Below are positions 7,877 to 12,773 of a stretch of DNA of 13,948 nucleotides, in pieces. Position 1 is the stretch's first letter; each line of letters starts with the position of its first letter. A program made the translations under genes and the position numbers. Below the pieces are notes generated by a model that worked only from the letters and a program-made list of their open reading frames with translations, searched no databases and had not been told where the DNA came from. The DNA comes from CAYZRY01 sp964630225 (lineage in GTDB: Bacteria; Bacillota_I; Bacilli_A; RF39; UBA660). The stretch is from the NCBI GenBank assembly GCA_964630225.1, contig CAZVUK010000023.1, positions 1-13,948 on the forward strand, in the 5' to 3' direction.

Positions 7877-10033
7877 TTAAATCGCCCCCTTTACCGAACC
7901 AACTTCAAATTTATCACTAAATATCGGATACTTAAGTTCTCCCTTGCGGTATAACTCTTGAACTAGATATTCATATTCTTTAAAGTCGTTGTAATCACTT
8001 ATACCACGGTGACATAATTTGGAGATAAGAAGTGATAACTCTTCTTCACTCTCGTCGATAAGTATTTGTTTTTCTACTTCATATTTTAAAGTTTCTCCAT
8101 ATACTGTGTCATTTTTATAAACGCGAGATAAATAATCTAAACATAAATCTAAATTTTCTTTAGCTTCAATATCTAGCTTTTTAAATAAGTTAAACTCTTC
8201 GAATAATTTTTCTAAATATAATCTGAACGCTTCGACTGATAAACTATCATTTCGATAATTAATATAGTCTTCCATAAGTAAATCTCTTTCAAAATATCGA
8301 TGTTGCCCAAATATATATCTCGGATAGTCAAGCCAGTTAGAATCGATTAACCCACGGACAAAATTAACTTTTTCAATAAACTTTTTCTTGTTGGTAAAAC
8401 TAGCTAATAAATCTTTTTCAAGTACTGCTTGTTCAACATTATATTTACTGATAAATTCTTCGTATAATTTCTCTTTATTTTTAATAATCTTTTCCAGTTC
8501 TGCTTGAACTTTTTCATCACCGTTTTGCATAACAAAATAAAGGAATAACATAACTGAGTTTTTAGTTTCGAACTTTTCAATCTCTCCGTATTTTTTATAT
8601 GATTCTGTTTCTTTGAGCAATTTCATAATGCGCCCATACTCGATATTTCTTAACTCTCTTTCGAAGCTTGCTTTATCGAGGGTGATTGCCCATGTTTCCA
8701 TCGCTCCACTTTTATTTAAACGAAATGATTTTTCTTTATCAAATTCTAATTCTAATTTACTTCCCTTTTTAAGTGAGTTTCCTTGCATATCTACAACCAG
8801 TGGTGCTTTAACTACTTCGAACACAGCTTTTTGTTTATTTAAGCTTATTGTTTTTAAAACGATTCTTCCTAAGTCGATGTTTCTTCCTTCGATAACGCTG
8901 TAGTCATTTTCTTCGATCTCTGGAACTGCGATAATTGTTAAACTCTCTTTTTGTTCATAAAAAGGAAGATGACTGACGATTAATTTAGCTGTTTCATTTA
9001 GATTGAAAGCATAATTTGCTGATACTTTTTTAAGTGAAGAGACAATATCAAGTCTGTATGCTTTTTTTGCTTCCTCTCTTTCTTTAATGCGCGCTTTAGC
9101 TTCTTCATTCTTTTGGGTCATTTTTTCTAGTTTAGTCTTGATGGTTGCGACCTTGCTTTTTTCTTCTTCTTTTTGCATGGCAATAAGTTCATCAATTTTA
9201 TTATCGACAAGAGCAACAAGTGCGGACATATCAAAGTAGGCATCATCATTTATTTTGACATTTACCTCTGTACCATCCACTTCGATAGTTTTTTCTCTAA
9301 TTTCAATTCCATCTTCATCTGGTAAATCTATTTTCTTAATCGTTCCAATACTTAATTTTTCTAATTGAGCTTCGATATTTAAAATACTGTCATCTATTTC
9401 TTTATTGATATCGACAATGACATCTTCAAGTTCTGTCGAGGTATTTACTATCACTTCATTTTCGAGCCTGACAAAATATCTTTTTGAACATTGGTAGCAA
9501 ATTACAGCTTTGCCATGTTCAGCAATCGGAAGGAGTAATTCTCCTTCATGCATATACGTTTTCTCTAGCTTTTCTTCAAACGAGAATAATCTAGCATCTA
9601 ATTCCCCGCTAAAACTAACTCCATAGGTAGAATAAGTTAATATTTTTTCAAGATCTTTAGAGAAGACACAATCAAATTTATCGATAAGTTTACTTATCTC
9701 TTCATCATTTACCAAGATATTGGGATAATCATTTAAAAATTCATTCCACGTAATCTTACTTAACTGGTTTCTTAGAACCAAAACTTTTGTTTTATCATTT
9801 TCACGAATCTCTTCATCTCCATAATAAATAGCGTAATCTTCATCGTTATTATCGGTATTTAAAACGTTTGCAAATGTCTGCTCTAAACTACTCACTCTAT
9901 TTTGTGACAAGTAAAAACTAGAAATATACTGTTGGTCTTTACTGATCAATACCTTTCTTTCTTTTGTAAGATATATATCTTCATTTTCCTTTGCCATGTG
10001 AATAGCTAAAAGAAGATCTTTTTCTTCTTGCAT
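7877..10033 (-). CDS. Hypothetical 718-residue protein with central coiled coil
   Basis: I do not recognise this family. The protein is acidic and lysine-rich with no signal peptide or clear membrane segment, so it is probably cytoplasmic. Residues about 278-324 form a charged Lys/Glu helix likely to be a coiled coil. Before it lies a mixed alpha/beta region with one CxxC (Cys179, Cys182). After it come a beta-rich segment (about 350-455) and an all-helical C-terminal half rich in aromatic and charged residues (LDYPRYIFGQHRYFERD near 580). A GTG at 10045 overlaps the Shine-Dalgarno GTGGAGG; the ATG at 10033, 5 nt after GGAGG, is the better start. It is the first gene of the operon and ends in TAAATG, which begins the DUF4272 gene, suggesting a shared complex or pathway. 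Confidence 0.8.
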   Translation of the reverse strand: MQEEKDLLLAIHMAKENEDIYLTKERKVLISKDQQYISSFYLSQNRVSSLEQTFANVLNTDNNDEDYAIYYGDEEIRENDKTKVLVLRNQLSKITWNEFLNDYPNILVNDEEISKLIDKFDCVFSKDLEKILTYSTYGVSFSGELDARLFSFEEKLEKTYMHEGELLLPIAEHGKAVICYQCSKRYFVRLENEVIVNTSTELEDVIVDINKEIDDSILNIEAQLEKLSIGTIKKIDLPDEDGIEIREKTIEVDGTEVNVKINDDAYFDMSALVALVDNKIDELIAMQKEEEKSKVATIKTKLEKMTQKNEEAKARIKEREEAKKAYRLDIVSSLKKVSANYAFNLNETAKLIVSHLPFYEQKESLTIIAVPEIEENDYSVIEGRNIDLGRIVLKTISLNKQKAVFEVVKAPLVVDMQGNSLKKGSKLELEFDKEKSFRLNKSGAMETWAITLDKASFERELRNIEYGRIMKLLKETESYKKYGEIEKFETKNSVMLFLYFVMQNGDEKVQAELEKIIKNKEKLYEEFISKYNVEQAVLEKDLLASFTNKKKFIEKVNFVRGLIDSNWLDYPRYIFGQHRYFERDLLMEDYINYRNDSLSVEAFRLYLEKLFEEFNLFKKLDIEAKENLDLCLDYLSRVYKNDTVYGETLKYEVEKQILIDESEEELSLLISKLCHRGISDYNDFKEYEYLVQELYRKGELKYPIFSDKFEVGSVKGAI
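7885..7889 (-). promoter_or_regulatory. Non-canonical Shine-Dalgarno of the DUF4272 gene
   Basis: The minus strand reads AAAGGGGGCG 8 nt before the ATG at 7876. GGGGG replaces GGAGG and can still pair with the anti-Shine-Dalgarno through one G-U pair. It is encoded by the last codons (VKGAI) of the upstream gene. Confidence 0.55.
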
Positions 10034-10081
10034 ATTGGCCTCCACTTTTTATTCTTTATTCCCCTATTTTTACTAAATATA

Positions 10082-10110
10082 ATTATACAATAAAAATTGC
10101 TATTTTTCTA
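10082..10110 (-). promoter_or_regulatory. Probable operon promoter (718-residue protein, DUF4272, ALDH-like)
   Basis: On the minus strand a perfect -10 TATAAT lies at 10082-10087. A weak -35 TAGAAA (four of six consensus bases) sits 17 bp upstream at 10105-10110. The leader to the ATG would be about 40 nt and AT-rich, with GTGGAGG at its end. No operator or riboswitch structure is evident. Confidence 0.5.
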
Positions 10111-10132
10111 CTGAAAATTGTTTTTTAGCAAT

Positions 10133-10166
10133 AAAAAAGTGAGAAATCTTTCCTCACTTTGTTTTT
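10133..10166. terminator. Bidirectional-looking intrinsic terminator
   Basis: An 8-bp stem AAAGTGAG/CTCACTTT (10136-10143 with 10153-10160) has T runs on both sides: TTTTTT on the minus strand (10138-10133) and GTTTTT on the plus strand (10161-10166). On the minus strand it closes the transcription unit containing the gene remnant just upstream, and it insulates the promoter at 10082-10110. No plus-strand gene seems to need it. Confidence 0.75.
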
Positions 10167-10416
10167 ATTCAATCTCGAACATTTTCTTAGTTTCAAACTC
10201 TTTTTTCTTAGGTATCATTTGCTTTAAAGACTCTTTTTCAAGCTTAGCAACGATGGTTTCTTCATCAAGCTCACCTAAATTAAAAATGCTTACACCATGT
10301 TCGAAGCTTCGCTCATTCAGCAATAGCTTTTAGGCACCCCTTATTTACTGAATCTTAATATCTTCTTTATTATACCGGCCATATCCATTACATATTATTT
10401 TTGTTATCTTCTTCAT
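10165..10416 (-). pseudogene. Probable decayed small gene, family unknown
   Basis: One reading frame runs from an ATG at 10416 (MKKITKIICNGYG) through TAA stops at 10345-10347 and 10330-10332, then stays open for 52 codons from TTG at 10323 to TAA at 10165. That last part contains FNLGELDEETIVAKLEKE and ends KKMFEIE, followed closely by a terminator. The two parts share a frame and a protein-like composition, which suggests a gene broken by stop codons. The ATG has no good Shine-Dalgarno. AAGGGGTG lies about 12 nt before the TTG, so the 52-residue part could instead be a small gene of its own. I recognise no family. The stretch between this and the tRNA terminator holds nothing else I can support. 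Confidence 0.35.
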
Positions 10417-10440
10417 ATATAATTTAGCACTAATTTTATA

Positions 10441-10477
10441 AAGAAAATAAAAACTCACACGTTAAATATGTGAGTTT
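10441..10477 (-). terminator. Terminator after tRNA-Leu
   Basis: A 9-bp stem AAACTCACA/TGTGAGTTT (10451-10459 with 10469-10477) with a 9-nt loop is followed on the minus strand by TTATTTTCTT. It lies 8 nt after the encoded CCA end of the tRNA. Confidence 0.85.
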
Positions 10478-10485
10478 AATTTCAA

Positions 10486-10572
10486 TGGTGCCCGTGATCG
10501 GACTTGAACCGATACTTTCGTAAGAAAAATGGATTTTGAGTCCATCGCGTCTACCAATTCCGCCACACGGGC
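10486..10572 (-). tRNA. tRNA-Leu, anticodon CAA
   Basis: This is an 87-nt class II tRNA with encoded CCA (10486-10488). The acceptor stem GCCCGTG/CACGGGC (10566-10572 with 10490-10496) is perfect and the discriminator is A. The anticodon arm ATGGA/TCCAT encloses the loop CTCAAAA, giving anticodon CAA, which reads UUG leucine codons. The D-arm GGCGGAATTGGTAGACGC, the long variable arm and the GGTTCGATCC T-arm are all typical of leucine tRNAs. It stands alone, with its own promoter and terminator. Confidence 0.97.
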
Positions 10573-10582
10573 AAGCAAAAAT

Positions 10583-10591
10583 ATTATAACA
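10583..10591 (-). promoter_or_regulatory. Extended -10 promoter of tRNA-Leu
   Basis: The minus strand reads TGTTATAAT, a perfect -10 (10583-10588) with a TGn extension. Transcription should start about 4 nt before the mature 5' end at 10572. No clear -35 is visible at normal spacing. Confidence 0.65.
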
Positions 10592-10622
10592 CAGGTATTA
10601 AAATTACAAAAGAAAAAAGAAA

Positions 10623-10787
10623 TTATCTCAGTTTTTCTTTTGTTTTTACTTTTACTTTAGTGGTTTTTGCTACCCTTTCATCATTTGAAAAGTTCGTACT
10701 TTTAATCATTTCCATTATTTCTTTTTTAGCATTAGAATTTTTAACTAAATTATAATATCTAATTAAGTAGTCATTTTTTTTGTTCAT
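10623..10787 (-). CDS. Small basic hypothetical protein downstream of scpB
   Basis: The product is a 54-residue, strongly basic protein beginning MNKKNDYLIRYYNL. Its C-terminal third is lysine- and valine-rich (KTTKVKVKTKEKLR). No signal peptide, membrane segment or known motif is visible. The ATG at 10787 follows AAAGAGG with 4 nt spacing. A GTG at 10820 overlaps the scpB stop as GTGA and would add 11 residues by coupled initiation, but it has a weaker ribosome binding site. It is the last gene of the scpAB transcript; a nucleic-acid-binding role is only a guess from charge. No convincing terminator separates it from tRNA-Leu. Confidence 0.6.
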   Translation of the reverse strand: MNKKNDYLIRYYNLVKNSNAKKEIMEMIKSTNFSNDERVAKTTKVKVKTKEKLR

Positions 10788-10816
10788 ACATCCTCTTTGA
10801 CGTAGGAAGTATAATA

Positions 10817-11389
10817 TCACAAAAGATCTATTTCATCAACGTTTTTGTCATTGTTATACAAATCACTCTCGGCTATTTGAGGCGTTTCAATGTCAAAAGA
10901 GGGCAAATCTTCTTTACCCGCGATTCCAAAATAATCACAGAATTGACTAGTTGTCGCATAAAGAATTGGTCTTCCCGCTTGGTCGCTTCGTCCAACTTCT
11001 TTTAACAAGCCTTTTGCCACTAGTTTCTTGAGGATATCACGACTACTGACACCTCTTATCTCATCGAGCTTAATCCTCGTAATAGGCTCGTTATAAGCAA
11101 CGATAGCTAGGCATTCAAGAGCTGCAGGACTAAGCTCATTAGAGTCTGGTCTTTCAACTAACTTTTGATAGAAAACTTGGTGCTCTTTTTTAGTTGCAAG
11201 CTTAAATCTATTACCTAGAAAAGTAATTCTTATTCCTCTTTCACCAGACTCATATCTTTCTCGAAGAGACGAAACTAATGATTTTGCATCTTCATTTCCA
11301 ATATTTAATATTTCACTAATCTGTTCTAAAGTTAATCCTTCATCACCAACGACAAATAGTAATCCCTCTAGTATTGCTTCTAAGTTCAT
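10817..11389 (-). CDS. scpB: Segregation and condensation protein B
   Basis: ScpB binds ScpA and the Smc heads to form the bacterial condensin complex that organises and separates the chromosome. The 190-residue length is normal. The N-terminal winged helix starts LEAILEGLLFVVGDEGLTL. The second winged-helix region carries the family signature SPAALECLAIVAYNEPITR, then the GVSSRDILKKLVAKGLL helix and VGRSDQAGRPILYATT, with FCDYFGI near residue 160. The C-terminal tail is acidic. The ATG overlaps the scpA stop as ATGA, and GAGG lies inside scpA, so the two are coupled. Confidence 0.96.
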   Translation of the reverse strand: MNLEAILEGLLFVVGDEGLTLEQISEILNIGNEDAKSLVSSLRERYESGERGIRITFLGNRFKLATKKEHQVFYQKLVERPDSNELSPAALECLAIVAYNEPITRIKLDEIRGVSSRDILKKLVAKGLLKEVGRSDQAGRPILYATTSQFCDYFGIAGKEDLPSFDIETPQIAESDLYNNDKNVDEIDLL

Positions 11390-12099
11390 TTTCTAACCTC
11401 GCAGTATATTTCACTGAAATTTTCGTCTTGCACAATCGCTATTTCCCCATCTTTGGCCATCTCTAGAATAGCTAAGAACGTCACAACTATATTATCTCTT
11501 GTCAACACTTCAAAAAAATCGACAAATTTAATTTTTTTAGACATTTTAAATCTTTCTTTTATCTGAATAATTCGTTCATCGACCGTCACTTCTTTTTTAC
11601 TTATTTTTTTTGGAAGGGGCTTTTTAGCTTCAGCTTCCTCAAGTAATTTTTTAAAAGCGTTCACTAAATCATCGAGTGATACATCTCCATAATTAACTTT
11701 AGTATTCTCATCTAAATAATCACCAAGAGGTTCAGGAAATTTTGTATAATAATTTTTTCTATCTTCTTCTAGTTCTCTAAAACTTTTGGTAATATCTTTA
11801 TATTTTTGATACTCAATCAATCTATCAACTAAGTTCTGTTCGGGGTCTTCTTCCTCTTCCTCTTCTTCATGACGAGGAAGTAACAGTCTAGACTTAAGTT
11901 CAATAAGTTCTGATGCCATAACAAGATAGCTACTAGCAATATCTAAATTTAATTCTTCCATCTTATTTATATAATCTAAATATTGATTGATAATCACTTC
12001 TAAATTAAGATCGAATATATTCATTTTGGCTGTTTTTATTAAATGCCAAAGAAGATCCAAAGGACCTTCGAATGAATCAAGTTTTAATGTATAATCCAT
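11386..12099 (-). CDS. scpA: Segregation and condensation protein A (kleisin)
   Basis: ScpA is the kleisin subunit that bridges Smc heads and recruits ScpB. The 237-residue protein shows the family N-terminus FEGPLDLLWHLIKTAKMNI, then ASSYLVMASELIELKSRLLLP, an acidic stretch of seven consecutive glutamates after RH (about residues 79-85), a lysine-rich linker (about 160-173), and a C-terminal winged helix with VTFLAILEMAKDGEIAI that contacts Smc. The ATG at 12099 is preferred: GGAGTGAT lies at normal spacing, while the GTG at 12108 sits on the Shine-Dalgarno itself. It is first in an operon with scpB and a small basic protein, which is a common arrangement in Bacillota for the first two. Confidence 0.96.
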   Translation of the reverse strand: MDYTLKLDSFEGPLDLLWHLIKTAKMNIFDLNLEVIINQYLDYINKMEELNLDIASSYLVMASELIELKSRLLLPRHEEEEEEEDPEQNLVDRLIEYQKYKDITKSFRELEEDRKNYYTKFPEPLGDYLDENTKVNYGDVSLDDLVNAFKKLLEEAEAKKPLPKKISKKEVTVDERIIQIKERFKMSKKIKFVDFFEVLTRDNIVVTFLAILEMAKDGEIAIVQDENFSEIYCEVRK

Positions 12100-12120
12100 C
12101 GATATCACTCCACATATTAT

Positions 12121-12129
12121 ATAATACCA
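12121..12129 (-). promoter_or_regulatory. Possible extended -10 promoter of scpA
   Basis: The minus strand reads TGGTATTAT, a -10 with one mismatch and a TGn extension, about 22 nt before the scpA ATG. No matching -35 is clear in the T-rich stretch upstream. A second TATAAT lies slightly downstream (12116-12121), but it is too close to the start codon to be preferred. Confidence 0.4.
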
Positions 12130-12151
12130 TAAAACTTAAAAAAGCTAAAAC

Positions 12152-12177
12152 AAAAAAAGAGACTTGAAAGTCTCTTT
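12152..12177 (-). terminator. Terminator of the 169-residue exported protein gene
   Basis: A 10-bp stem AAAGAGACTT/AAGTCTCTTT (12156-12165 with 12168-12177) is followed on the minus strand by seven T in all (12158-12152, partly in the stem). It lies 12 nt after the stop codon and separates this gene from scpA. Confidence 0.9.
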
Positions 12178-12188
12178 TAGTCTTACTG

Positions 12189-12698
12189 TTATACGTAATT
12201 AAGTGTTATGTTTAGTGACTGATTAATTGGTGCCGCTGGAACAGAAGTTGCGTTTGCATCGTATGTAACTACGACTCCAACTGTTGTTGTTGCTCCGGCT
12301 GCTAAAGTGCTATCGACAGTTGCGCCAGTAAGGGTGTACTTAATGTACTCTTGTGCCGCTACTAAATCAGCAATATTACTTGTAACACTTTGCAGTGTTG
12401 CATCGATCGTCCCTTTGTTTTCAACAGTTACATTGTAGGTAACCGAATCTCCTGGTAACGATAGCTCAGTATTAAACGATGCGCTAGTTAATGTGAATGT
12501 TTCACCAGAACTAACTGCACTACCTGATTTTGATGCTACAGTGATACCAGTAATTTCAACTTGCCACGTACTTGATTGAAGTGTAGTATTTCCTGTGATG
12601 TTAAGTTGTTGAGAAAGTACCGCGAACGCGGTTGCCATTAATAATATAACTGCGACTAAAGCAATAATTAATATATTCTTCTTTTTCTTAGTATTCAT
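12189..12698 (-). CDS. Exported or membrane-anchored beta-rich surface protein
   Basis: The 169-residue protein starts with four lysines and a hydrophobic segment (residues 9-28, ILIIALVAVILLMATAFAVL), then an extracellular region rich in Thr, Ser, Val and Ala with no cysteine. LSQQLNITGNTTL after the hydrophobic helix, TWQVEITGI, and LPGDSVTYNVTVENKGTIDATL suggest a single beta-sandwich, broadly like TasA/camelysin-type matrix proteins, though I cannot assign that family. AxA-type residues (TAFAVL) could allow cleavage; without it the helix would anchor the protein. AGGAGG lies 6 nt before the ATG. It has a strong promoter and terminator of its own and probably high expression. Its neighbour upstream is another exported protein. 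Confidence 0.8.
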   Translation of the reverse strand: MNTKKKKNILIIALVAVILLMATAFAVLSQQLNITGNTTLQSSTWQVEITGITVASKSGSAVSSGETFTLTSASFNTELSLPGDSVTYNVTVENKGTIDATLQSVTSNIADLVAAQEYIKYTLTGATVDSTLAAGATTTVGVVVTYDANATSVPAAPINQSLNITLNYV

Positions 12699-12715
12699 CC
12701 TACCCTCCTAATAAT

Positions 12716-12744
12716 ATTTTATTATGTTATACACTCTTTGTCAA
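12716..12744 (-). promoter_or_regulatory. Strong promoter of the 169-residue exported protein
   Basis: On the minus strand: a perfect -35 TTGACA (12739-12744), a 17-bp spacer, -10 TAAAAT (12716-12721). This is the best sigma-A-type promoter in the window. The -35 lies inside one arm of an inverted repeat. Confidence 0.8.
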
Positions 12745-12766
12745 AGTAATTGTTATATTTGACAAA
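12737..12766. repeat. Inverted repeat overlapping the -35, candidate operator
   Basis: TTTGTCAAA (12737-12745) and TTTGACAAA (12758-12766) are perfect inverse copies with centres 21 bp apart, about two helical turns. The left copy covers most of the -35 box, so a protein bound there would block RNA polymerase. It lies between the stop of the repeat protein and the next promoter. No T run follows, so it is not a typical terminator. Confidence 0.5.
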
Positions 12767-12773
12767 AACTTTA

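Noticed and set aside
610..8903. Several plus-strand open frames of 76-120 codons inside ileS and the three-gene operon
   Set aside because: All are antisense to well-supported genes, lack ribosome binding sites, and give Ser/Phe/Leu-rich translations typical of shadow frames.
10118..10333. Plus-strand open frame of 71 codons in the gap before tRNA-Leu
   Set aside because: No Shine-Dalgarno, low-complexity Ser/Phe-rich translation, and it runs through a terminator hairpin; the minus-strand frame there is more protein-like.
10600..10635. Possible terminator after the 54-residue gene (AAAGAAA/TTTCTTT with T-rich tail)
   Set aside because: The stem has only one G-C pair and an 11-nt loop, so it is too weak to call; read-through to tRNA-Leu remains possible.
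12189..12698. Assignment of the 169-residue protein as TasA, camelysin or a pilin
   Set aside because: The general layout is similar, but I see no diagnostic motif and no SipW-type peptidase gene nearby.
12737..12766. The inverted repeat as a terminator of the Ig-like repeat gene
   Set aside because: No T run follows on the minus strand and the arms overlap the -35 box, so an operator is the better reading.
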